Shown here: in pieces, positions 54,387 to 64,000 of the stretch | Layout of the letters: each line of letters opens with the position of its first letter | How positions within the stretch are numbered: the stretch's first letter is position 1 | From: Epiperipatus broadwayi | Lineage: Eukaryota; Onychophora; Udeonychophora; Euonychophora; Peripatidae | Length of the DNA: 64,000 nucleotides | Assembly: GCA_028023455.1 (NCBI GenBank) | Contig: JAQFVV010012402.1 | Location: 15,252,935 to 15,316,934 of the forward strand | Reading direction: 5' to 3' | The notes under the pieces: generated by a model | Seen by the model: the letters and a program-made list of their open reading frames with translations, nothing else | What the model was told of the DNA's origin: nothing | Database searches by the model: none | Program-made: the position numbers and the translations under genes

Positions 54387-57035
54387 TAGCAGTTTTCCAT
54401 TTCGAGAGCATAGAAATGCCATCAAACCTGGTATGGGTATGCTCTATAACCCAATGAAATTTATAATAGTAGATTGGATATATGATTTTATAAATATCTG
54501 TCTTTAATCAGGAGTTCATCAAAAGTTAAAAACCGTTTTTCAAGCGAAGATATTAGTTTTGTATATAAAAGCTGCTATTTGAAGAGTAGGCAATAATAAG
54601 CCTTTTATTTATTCATTCTATACGATTTATTTATTTGCATTTGTTAAAAATAAAAAATTTAAAACTGGCAAAGTCATTAATTTATATTCTAAAAATATTA
54701 ATAAATTCTCTAAGAATGATTATGAATAAATACAAAGATAACCATTATCAATTTTCAGTGCAAAAACAGAATATATTGAGTATATAAATATTAAATAAAT
54801 AACATTCTTAAACAGGGACATTAATTAAAATTACGCATAAAATTCATGTGTATTATTTATTTTTATTGTGATATATATTATATTTTGTTATGGCGATTCA
54901 TAATTTTCTGTTTGGAAAAAAAAAAGAACATTTTTCTATCAGGCAATATTTATTTTACTAAAAATACGATATCAACATGATCTCGCTCGACTATTAACAT
55001 TTCCAAAAAATGTTTGAAATTTTTTTCTAGCAGACCATTTTTTAAAAATTATAATAAAATGAAAAGCTATGCCTTGATCCATCAAAAGTGAATAAAGTTA
55101 CATTCAATATTGATATAACAACAAATCAGCCAATTACTTGTATATTACAAAACGAACAATTCTCTACTCTAATTCCATCTATAATAATATTAACTAATTC
55201 TGATTATCAGATGGTGTTTTTAAATCCCCAATTACAGATCTGTTTCTGGATTTTGCTTTTATCATTGAGACTTGAGATTTAAAGCTGGACGTAATGCAGA
55301 AGCTGGGTTGGAATAGAAATTTTAATGCAATATCACCTGGTAATCCTTGATTAATCAAACTTATTAAAGATGCCTCTAGAGTAAAGAGCTCTTGTTTTAT
55401 ATTTTGGATACTGGTATATTATTCAAGTTGCCAATATAATTAGTCCTATTACTGCCTTTTCCTGAAATTGTTATATATAATTATTATCAAAACAATGTAA
55501 CAATGATTTTTTTAGCTTACTTTTAATTTACACCAATAGCAATAATCTATAGATCACACTACTTTGTACATTCATACAATTCTAAATAATGAGTACATTC
55601 AAAATAGTATTAGTTATACTTCTGCATTATAAACACCAGCAATGACTCATTAATTTTATTTTGTAACCCAAGTTAATGATCCTAATGTTTTGAACTCATT
55701 TTTACTTGGATATCTATTTATATAAACTTGAATTTAAGACAATAACCATTTACTTTACTGGTATCCATTACTTAAGTTTTTTGGCTATATACCAAGACAA
55801 AATAAATTTAAACTGGACAAATACCTATAATTTTGGTATCTACTGTATCATCTTTTTATTAAGAGACAAATATGCTTATAGTAACATCATACTTGATATC
55901 ACTAAAATATATAGTAATGAATCTGGTATCAGGTTTATATAATTTGAGAGATTTGTGCTTTGATTTAAAATCTTCAGTGTCTAAATTTTAAGTCATTGTC
56001 TCATAAAAGATATATGTTAGATGATTATAATTAAAAGTTGTATTCTCTGCTGATGAAGACCACTAACTAGAAATTATTTTGGGGACTTTTGGCTCAGCCC
56101 TCACATATATTTATTATTCATGTGCATATAGAAATTTTCTGTAATACAGTAGATTGCTGCTATGAGTGCATATAGATAATTATGTTAATTCACATTCTTT
56201 ATAAATATATGTAATCAATTATATTTTAGATTTCATTAGCACACTCCTCATTTTGATATCTATAATATCATAATTATCCTCCAGTTTAAATTTCAGCAAC
56301 TTTCTCACACTAGATGGTAATTCAAGGAATTTTCAGGTGATCTAGACTGTGCTGAAATCTAATTGGTTAAAGTATTTCTGCTAATTATTATTTGTATATA
56401 GATATATGGATTACTGAAATAATTTCAAAATTCAATAGAATAAAAACAATAACGAGTTTGCTAGTGAATGATATATAAAGAATTTTATATCTTTCAGACA
56501 TATCCATAACAAATGGAAAAACAATTTTAATAATATTTTGTTTTAATACTAAATTCATTTCAAAGTTTTCAAACTTCTCTTTTTCTACAATTTTATTTAT
56601 CTGTTGTATTGCTTCTGTGGCAAAATACAAGCACTACAACTCTGCCTGTCGATATTGAAAGCATGCTCAGCAAATTATAACAAAAAAACAGTATTAAACG
56701 TTCAAAACATATACATTATCAAGTATTAAATATTTTTTTTGATATATTTTAAAGAATTATTTCACTCATTTTATTTTAGATTCACATTGACATTCATAAA
56801 ATATGTCACCTATTTTATGGATCATTTATATATATATATAATATTACAAATCGATGTCTGTATTTCTTCAAAATAAATAATATACATAAATTTATAAATA
56901 AATATTTGAAAATACAGTGCTTAATAGTTTATAAAAAATATATGTATAACCATCACTTAGAAGCGCTTTCAACTAACTTGTAGCTTTGTCAACTATCACT
57001 TTTAAAAATGTCAGCTTTCCCATAAATCCACGATG
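54387..57035. other. AT-rich stretch without a recognised gene
   Basis: No gene is supported. At about 56046-56073 GCTGATGAAGACCACTAACTAGAAATT has the two boxes of a hammerhead core but no good stem II, and may be a trace of another PLE end. Open frames at 55088 and 55706 look like chance. Confidence 0.4.
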
Positions 57036-58396
57036 TCAATCTTTCCATAATTCTGTGATCTTAATGTTTGCTGCTTGCCTATTAATTAAATCTTGCTTAT
57101 ATTTATAAATTAACATTGCCTCTTTAATTTTTCTTTTATTATTATTTCTTTCAGTTTCCAATATTTTTACGTTGTTATAATTAAAATCAAAACCATATAC
57201 ACATGATCAGAAGCTGATAAAGTATCATTATTTTTAAAATTTTGTCTTGTATTTTGAACCCTTTTAAATAATAATATGTACTCTTTTATTCTTTTTTCCA
57301 ATGTGCACCTCGATTCACCTATATATTTACTGCCACACCTACATGTCCATTTGTAAATGATACAATTTTTATTTATCAATAGAGTTTTATCTTTTGAATT
57401 GTTTATTAATTTATTTAATGCAGGTAGTGCATGAAATGAAATATCACATATTCCTTTATAAGTTTTCTTAATGAAACTTGCCTGTTGATTCGAAATATAT
57501 GGTATTGATATCCATAGTTTTTTATCAGAAGAATTAACATTATTATTAATATTTTTATATTTAGAAGTAAAATTTTTAATAGTATAATAAATACAATCAT
57601 AATTGTATCCAACATTTAACAATTCATTATAATAAATTTCAATATTTTTAGTTTTATCTGATGCATATTTACAAAGGTTATCATTTCTAAATAAAAAGGA
57701 TTTCAAACCTGCCATTTTATGTGACATTGGTACTTTTGATTCTTATGGAATATATCCTCTTTTTGCTATTAGTTTAAGAGTTATATAGTAATCCAGTTTA
57801 TCTTTGTTTCTAGTTATCTTGAGATCTAAAAATTGAACACTCATTGAATTTTCATCTGTTTTAATCCACTTTAAGCTCTTTATATTATTTAATTCATTAA
57901 ACAGATCATTAATAGCATTTGGCTTTCCACAAGCAAAAACATCATCAACATATCGATTGTATAAAATAATCTCTCTCTGATCATTTTTCTTTTTTAAAAT
58001 ATTTTCTTTATGTGTAGATATAACAAAATTACATATTTGGGCAACTGTAGGAAGGCCCATCGGCCACCCATTATTCATTTTATAAAATTCATGCTTAAAA
58101 ATTGCATAAATGTTTTTATCAATAAAGTTTAATGTTTCAACAATAAATTTTATTATTTTAACGTTAACATTTTTTAACTTTAATGCATTATTAATTATCT
58201 CAATAGAAGTCATTCTGTCAATTGATACGTACATTTCACTGACATCAAAGGTACAAATTACATCATAATTATCAATAACAACATTATTAATTTTATCAAC
58301 GAATTCAAATGATGAACGTATTGTGTGTGTATATATATTGTAATGATCCGCTGCCTTACCAACTGAAGAAATACATGGATGAATGGACCCTGCCAT
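57036..58396 (-). pseudogene. Penelope-like RT and GIY-YIG, 5'-truncated
   Basis: A minus-strand PLE of a family different from A and B. It begins inside RT with HPCISSVGKAADHYN (58340-58385), followed by CTFDVSEMYVSIDR (first catalytic Asp), GWPMGLPTVAQICNFV, and the catalytic YNRYVDDVFACG box (about 57930-57965), then SVQFLDLKITRNKD. A frameshift lies near 57727-57743. The second piece has SDKKLWISIPYI, CIIYKWTCRCGSKYIGESR (GIY-YIG start, about 57300-57360) and ends, after another frameshift near 57190, with KILETERNNNKRKIKEAMLI and a stop at 57036-57038. The order and motifs are those of endonuclease-carrying PLEs. The fingers before motif 2 are missing. Confidence 0.85.
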
Positions 58397-59036
58397 TTAT
58401 AAGCATCCATTATGAAAATTATTTATTTATTAATATATTTTAATATTTAATATTATTTGATCATTTATTATGCTTAATGCGATTAATTAATTTTATCTTT
58501 AATGCCCATGGAAATGTATAGTACCTTCTAATATCAATGATAGATTAATTATCAATGATACCTATCACCAGATTGAGGCTACACAAAAGCACAGCCATGA
58601 CCATATACTGGATCAAAACCTGCCATCCAAATCAATTTATTTGTTTTGAGAATAAGTCTAAGCTATCATCAAGCCATATATGTTATATATAGCCAGCATG
58701 TACAGATAACAGGTATGTGACCCAGCACTTGACATATACCCAGGCCAGCTCACACTCTTGATCAGGAGATACAGCATAGATTACACAACACAGGAAAGCA
58801 CTTCTAAATATTTTAAATTACTGGTGACACAGTTACGAGAAAGAGAATAGACCAATCAGCATTTTAAGCTTTATTTATTAAACATATATATATATAATAA
58901 ACATTAACATAGCATACAAATAAACAAATACACACTACTTGTTAGAAAATCAATAGTACTAATGTCCATTATAGTTTACTTCATTATGAGAAAATATATA
59001 AGACAACATTATATTTACCTAGGTTTTTTTATTTTT
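58397..59036. other. Stretch without a recognised gene
   Basis: A more GC-balanced patch lies at 58555-58810 (GAGGCTACACAAAAGCACAG and onward). It may be a dispersed repeat, but no second copy is in the window. Confidence 0.35.
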
Positions 59037-59412
59037 ATGATATTAAGATAACAAGCTCCATTGGTTTTGGTTTTCAACTGTTTGGCCTTTTGGTGTCTAT
59101 CAATGACTTCATGGCTTTTCTTACATGCTTCAGATGTACAATGGGAGAGAGAAATGTGCAACAGCATCTATTTCACAGTCTAGGCATTGGTTCCAGGCAA
59201 GAACAGTTGTTGGAGCCAAGAATTCAGGGCATGAAGCCCAGCTGATCACTCCTAAGGCTTCTACCAATGCATGTTGCTACTCCTGCATCTTCATCTATAC
59301 TTTCCATGAACTGGTGAGCTGGGAAAACCAGTTACTAATTCAAAACCAGAAACTTGGGCAACTTTTGAAAACTTTAAACAGCACTCAGAAAACTCGAACA
59401 GCAAAGCAGTAG
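59037..59412 (+). other. GC-richer patch with an unrecognised open frame
   Basis: The plus strand is open for 95 codons from ATG 59125 to 59409. The protein would be rich in Ser, Thr, Gln and Cys, with a Gln-rich C-terminal helix-like part (LLIQNQKLGQLLKTLN). Base composition stands out from the AT-rich surroundings. I do not recognise it; it could be a host exon, part of a repeat, or chance. Confidence 0.3.
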
Positions 59413-60264
59413 ACAACTGTCCTTTTTTATAGCTAACTCTCCCATTGTTTAATTTTTATCATAACTTTAATCTGGTTTAATTCATTTTTACATTTTTTCT
59501 TTTATCTGACTAACCTTTATTAGATTCATCTAACATTTTATCAGTCAGAAATCTTTCAAAATTAATTGCATTCCTGCCAATGAGATATTTTACAAAAAAA
59601 TTATTTGCTAATTAATTGTATTTTAACCTTTTTACATTTATTTCTTTTTCTTTTTAATTAATAAAAAGAAGAGAGAGTGGATTTAAAATCCCCCCCATCC
59701 TATTCTTACTTAACAGTTTTACTTTATTCTATAAAAATGTGATGCAATCTTTCATTTTTACATTATATTTTAAAATCAACTTTTTAAAAATATATCTTTC
59801 TTGTTTTCTCTCATATTTTCCTTTCTTTTAATAATTTATTCATTTATTTTAACACATATAATGCAGATATGTATATGTGTTTTATAACATATCTTGCTAG
59901 CATTAAAATAAAATTTCCTTATTAAATCTCATAATAATATCAACCTTCTTAAGTAAAATAAATTAATTAATGATAACTAGACATGTTTTAACTCTGTTTC
60001 ATATCCTAGAGGTAACACAGGAAGAGTTAAACTTGAGTTTATCTTTTATTAATCATTTATATATTTTGAAAAAATATAAAATAAAATTAAATAAAATGTT
60101 TAGCATAACACTGTTCATTCCTCCTATTTTAACTTCTACATAAAAATATTCTTATGTTACAATATATGATCTTAATTTTTTTTGCAATAAATTTTTTTTT
60201 TTTCCATTTTCATTTTTATTGTCCCTTCTTCATCTACTACTAAAATGCAAAATTCCAGATAATT
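59413..60264. other. AT-rich stretch without a recognised gene
   Basis: Nothing supported; T-rich and A-rich low complexity. Confidence 0.4.
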
Positions 60265-60640
60265 GCGATACATTAATAATGTATAATAAAAATTTATATA
60301 ACATGTAATACTAACCAAGAAAACTAAATTACTAAAGTTCTTCCACAACCATGATTTCATCTATTAACAAATAGACCTTTTCAACTAAACATTCTATCTA
60401 TATATTCCAAACAAAATAGCCTTCCCATAATTCACCTCAAAACTCAACTTGAAGTGAATGATGGAAATTCTATTTTTTTTTATGTGTATATATATATGGT
60501 ATATTTAGTTGAATTTCATTTGAAAAGGTCTATTTGTTAATAGATGAAACCATGGTTGTGGAAGACTTTTAGTAAAGTTTAAGTTTTTTTTTGGCTAATA
60601 TTGTATGTAATGTTATATGAATTTTTCTTTTATTTATTAT
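60265..60640. mobile_element. Fold-back element, about 375 bp
   Basis: AACAAATAGACCTTTTCAA at about 60365 is inverted at about 60518-60536. Pairing continues outward through TTCATCTATTAACA, TTCCACAACCATG and on to TATAACATGTAATAC with its diverged complement at about 60608-60622. The arms are about 130 bp and the loop about 110 bp. Non-coding. It is a MITE-like fold-back. Confidence 0.6.
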
Positions 60641-60805
60641 TATTAATATAGCATTAAGCAGTATTAATTAATAATCTAAGTATGTGAAAGTAACCCTCAC
60701 ACTAAGAATTTTTAACCTCTGTAAATACAACTTTTTATTAATGAGAAAGGTAGTCTAGGTATATGCTGCTTTTATGTATTTATATTTAATAATTAAATTA
60801 AACTT

Positions 60806-60832
60806 ATTTCAACGTATTGAGATCTTGATCAG
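60806..60832 (-). ncRNA. Hammerhead-like relic of PLE-E
   Basis: The minus strand reads CTGATCAAGATC...GTTGAAAT, which looks like a decayed CTGATGA...GAAA core. It lies on the same strand as, and about 340 bp downstream of, the GIY-YIG pseudogene ending at 61172, the position expected for a PLE 3' end. Confidence 0.35.
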
Positions 60833-61171
60833 GTCTCAGAATTATTATTATTTTTGTTGTTGTTGATTTATCCAGAGTTCCCAAAAATTTTTCGGCTGCA
60901 GATCTTTACCAAAAACTATTAAAATCAATGACTCCCTCATCATTTACTTTACTTATTCAAATTAATAAATTGTTTTTCTCTTCACCAATAAAAATTTGTA
61001 ATTATATATATGCGATTTTTTCGCATGCGTTAGTGAAGCTGTAATTATACTATAATGCTTAATATGCCTGCTTAGCGCTTTCGAGATTTAGTATTCTAAT
61101 CTCATACTCATAGCTTTATTAACGAATACTGTTGTGATTTATTGTACACATATGTAAATGAGCTTGAATTT

Positions 61172-61512
61172 TTAATTAGTTAGTCCATTGTTTGAAATTT
61201 GCTATGTAAAAAGCTTCTTTGACCTTTCTTTTGGCATCACTCTTCTCTGTGCAAATTATTTGGACAGAACTGGGTTCGAATACATGGCCTGTAGCTGCTT
61301 GGTGGTCTTGGAAGATTGATGTTCTTTCATTTTTATTTTTAACCCTGTTGTATGCATACCTGTGTTGTAAAATTCTTGTGTTGATGTTAGCCTAAGTCTC
61401 ACCATAGAAAGATGCCTGACAGCCTAATTGAGGGCATGCTATTTTATAGACCACATGAAGGGCTTGATCTTTTTCAACTTTTTGTAATGGAAAGATAAAT
61501 GTGTTACTTTCA
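61172..61512 (-). pseudogene. GIY-YIG domain of a fourth PLE (PLE-E)
   Basis: On the minus strand the piece reads FIFPLQKVEKDQALHVVYKI, then ACPQLGCQASFYGET, an in-frame stop, ANINTRILQHRY, DHQAATGHVFEPSSVQIICT and ends KRKVKEAFYIANF before a stop at 61172. The C...C and FYGET elements are the GIY-YIG start in PLE proteins, and the H-X-A-TGH block follows as in that family. A frameshift near 61510 precedes it, and no RT is found upstream. It is more GC-rich than the other PLEs here and is a separate family. Confidence 0.8.
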
Positions 61513-62430
61513 TAAAATAATTTCTGCGATCCTTATCAGTGTGCGATCTGCGTTTAATACATGTCACCGCAGTTATACTAATAAAGTACCTTTATTCCTT
61601 GTGACTTGGGTTCAATCACACCTCATTTATGTTATATGTAAAATAAACTTCATATAGGCTGGAGATATAATGAAAATCAGCATAAATAGAAAACAGAGTG
61701 AATGTTATTTAGAGAGTATACATGTATAAGATTACCACTTGAGAAATTGTTTTTATTATATTAATTCATTCATTAATGAATCTTATGTTAGAATAGTGAT
61801 TTCTTTAAGGATAATAACCAACTCAATTGTATAAAGAAGACTTGTCTCAGTCATAATTATACCTGAATAAACACTTCACTGTATTAGTGTATTTTTTGTT
61901 GAAGTGTTTGGTTCTACATATTTGTTTTTAATGAACATCAATAATTTATTGCCTGGTGTTTATTGCTATTATTTGCCTCACAATAGTTTCTCTAGATAAG
62001 AATTTCTGCTTCTCCTTTTGATCTGGTGGTGGTAATTAAGTGTCTACAGATACTGACCTTATCAATACATATATCTAATCATGAAAATAATTTTCTAAGC
62101 TAGTAAAAGTCTGGTGGTGCCCTCGGGTCATAGATAACATGGATGACTGTCCAGTACATATGAGCTTATTTAATTAAATGGTGCAGCTAAGGGGGTACTC
62201 AAATATAAATCCATTGCTGAGATTGAATTGGTAAAATATAAGGCGGGGTAGGATTTTTAAAAAAAGTAAGAAATAGAAAGGTTGGTTAGTGTAAGTATGG
62301 CATTATATGTGAGTTGCTTGAAGTAAGGGAATTCATTCTAAATGAATAATTACAAAAAATAAAGTTTATAAAATAATTTTGTAGATTAGAATCAGAAATT
62401 AAAAATAGAAAAGTTTGACTTAATTATAAT
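61513..62430. other. Stretch without a recognised gene
   Basis: No coding sequence or repeat could be supported. A patch near 62110-62160 (GGTGGTGCCCTCGGGTCAT) is GC-richer and may be a repeat fragment. Confidence 0.35.
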
Positions 62431-64000
62431 TTAGAAAAGCTTGATTTAAAATGTTTAGACAAGTGTTGATTTGGCCCTTGCTCAATGGAATCAGTAGATC
62501 AAACCGAGAAAGGTGCACATATGGATGCAATGTGGGATGAGGGTAGTCCTATTATATTTAAAAATCTGGAGATGGTTGAGAAGACAGATAAGTTCACAGA
62601 GATGTAAATATTTGCAAAACTGATCATGCAAAACCAAAAAGTGTCAATGGAGAAAATGAAAAATGAGTTAAAAGACATATTAGTACAAAAACGAAAAAAG
62701 TTTATAAAAATGTTTGATGATAGAAAAAAGAATATAAAGAATTGTTATGAGAAATAGGGCAAAGTTCGGAAGAAGTAGAACAGAAATTAGTCCCATATAA
62801 GATGATATTAAGGTCAGAGAAGAAATAAAGGTAGATAAGGAAAGAATAGAGGGTAGAACAAGAAATGGAACAACTAAGAAAAAGTAATGGAAGAAAGAAA
62901 ATAGATACTGGAAACTGCAAGGGGAAGAGAGATTACAAGAAGGAAGCATTGGTGAAAAGGGTGAAATAACTCAAGCAAATAATGAAGAGAGAAGGGACAA
63001 GCATCAATTCATAGCAAAAAGAATGTAAGTAAAATCTTTTAAAGCAGATGTAGTGGAAAGCCTTTAACTCATCTGGAGAACCTTAAAGAATTATTCATTT
63101 TATAATTAGCAAGAATATGAGAAAGTAGCTGTCATAAATAACCACTTACAAAGAGCAGTGAAGGATTAGTGGAATAACCTTGTGTTTAAAACCTGAGACC
63201 ATTGGGAATTATAGACATGACATCTGGTGGAACTTCTGGAGTTAAGAAAAGCAGGATGGAATACTCCATAAGCTATCACAAGAAAAATATCTGACCATCA
63301 TAGGGGAAACATGCAGATTTTCTATAGGCAAGACTCAAAACTAAGATCATTAACTGCATTTCTATTATCTGATGGTCAAATCACTCAAACCATCCAGCAT
63401 AATATGCCACCTGTTGTTCAACAAATCATATTGAGCAATAGTAAAAGTTTCATTAAGGAAATGACTGATATTTTAATAGCATCAATTATGTAAACATTTG
63501 GAAGCAACATTTTAAAAGAGAGAGAAAAGGTGATTCGACCAGGCCAAGTAATAGAAAGTGATCATCATCCCAAGGAGGATATGGTATTGAAAAGCAAAAT
63601 TATAAAGAGGAAAAGAAGGCAACTATATAAAGTGGGTAAACTACAAAACATCTAGTGAAAAAAAATCACAACAGGATCATTAATTCAAAAGTAAATGGAT
63701 GATCACAAAAAGTGAGAAAGACTGGTGAAAGGGTCTGTACAATAGGGTTCAAAGGTCTCAGGAATGATGGAGAGACTAAAATTTTTTTATCTAATGTAGT
63801 TAACAATGAGGAAGAACAAACATTGATAGAATGTCCACAGATTTACCCTATTATCTATATAAGGGCCACAACATTTCAGACAATCTCTCATTAACTCCAA
63901 GAGCCAAATGTTACTTTCCAATCAATTCTACCCTTAGGTAAGAAAAAAATTGGTTATAGATATTCACTTTTCTGTTAAAGAAGTGAACATAGAAAACAAA
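62431..64000 (+). pseudogene. Unrecognised coding-like remnants
   Basis: The plus strand is purine-rich and, over shifting frames, encodes Lys/Glu-rich, coiled-coil-like sequence (for example MEKMKNELKDILVQKRKKF at about 62648-62706). Further on it has a more globular piece (63311-63490) and, near 63540-63575, RPGQVIESDHHP. The last resembles the end of an AP-type LINE endonuclease (V.SDH.P). The order, ORF1-like coiled coil then endonuclease end, would fit a decayed LINE of a family other than RTE, but too little is conserved to be sure. The window ends before any reverse transcriptase. Confidence 0.3.

Noticed and set aside
56046-56073. CTGATGAAGACC...GAAATT hammerhead-like string
   Set aside because: Stem II does not pair, and the nearby PLE pseudogene (57036-58396) is on the other strand, so I did not list it as an RNA feature.

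Overview
This window is AT-rich animal nuclear DNA with one recognisable host gene end and a dense load of retroelements. The host gene is the first coding exon of adenylosuccinate synthetase at 31111-31290 on the minus strand. It ends in a good splice donor, and I found no later exon in the 31 kb it should read into. Everything points to a non-vertebrate metazoan: very low GC, RTE-clade LINEs with TGATGA tails, several Penelope-like elements (PLEs) with GIY-YIG endonuclease and hammerhead-like motifs, and a Ty3/Gypsy element. A cephalopod or another lophotrochozoan would fit, but the species cannot be fixed from the sequence. No prokaryotic gene, CRISPR array or operon is present.

Layout. 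0.9-1.6 kb: tandem PLE-C terminal repeats. 2.66-3.41 kb: an inverted pair of PLE-A 3' ends. 3.58-6.29 kb: an almost complete but broken PLE-B, with inverted ends, a tRNA-like segment, a hammerhead-like relic and a 14-bp target-site duplication (TSD). 8.4-9.2 and 14.9-15.4 kb: decayed RTE pieces. 19.1 kb: an unassigned exon-like reading frame. 20.1-23.2 kb: a very old Ty3/Gypsy-like relic. 25.9, 28.6 and 38.5 kb: three tiny insertions (61, 41 and 105 bp) with 11-16-bp TSDs, made of little more than PLE ends. 31.1-31.3 kb: the host exon and its promoter. 32.1-36.0 kb: three more RTE relics, one split by a MITE. 39.38-44.69 kb: a Ty3/Gypsy element on the minus strand with both LTRs, polypurine tract, gag, protease, RT, RNase H and integrase, disabled by internal duplications and lost catalytic residues. 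45.4-54.4 kb: a three-level nest. 57.0-58.4 and 60.8-61.5 kb: two further broken PLEs. 62.4-64.0 kb: unrecognised coding-like remnants.

The nest is the best-resolved history. A head-to-head palindromic PLE-A inserted first (10-bp TSD at 45406 and 54377). Two 5'-truncated RTE LINEs then landed in its left arm, one on each strand (12-bp and 8-bp TSDs). A fold-back PLE-B with two 364-bp arms then inserted into the minus-strand RTE (14-bp TSD).

The most unusual signal is how uniformly the PLE families A, B and C occur as palindromes or as micro-insertions that keep only their two ends, each with its own TSD and with hammerhead-like cores nearby in the larger copies. This suggests a retrotransposition route that commonly produces fold-backs and can mobilise almost nothing but the termini. 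The claim rests on reading by eye; genome-wide alignment would decide it.
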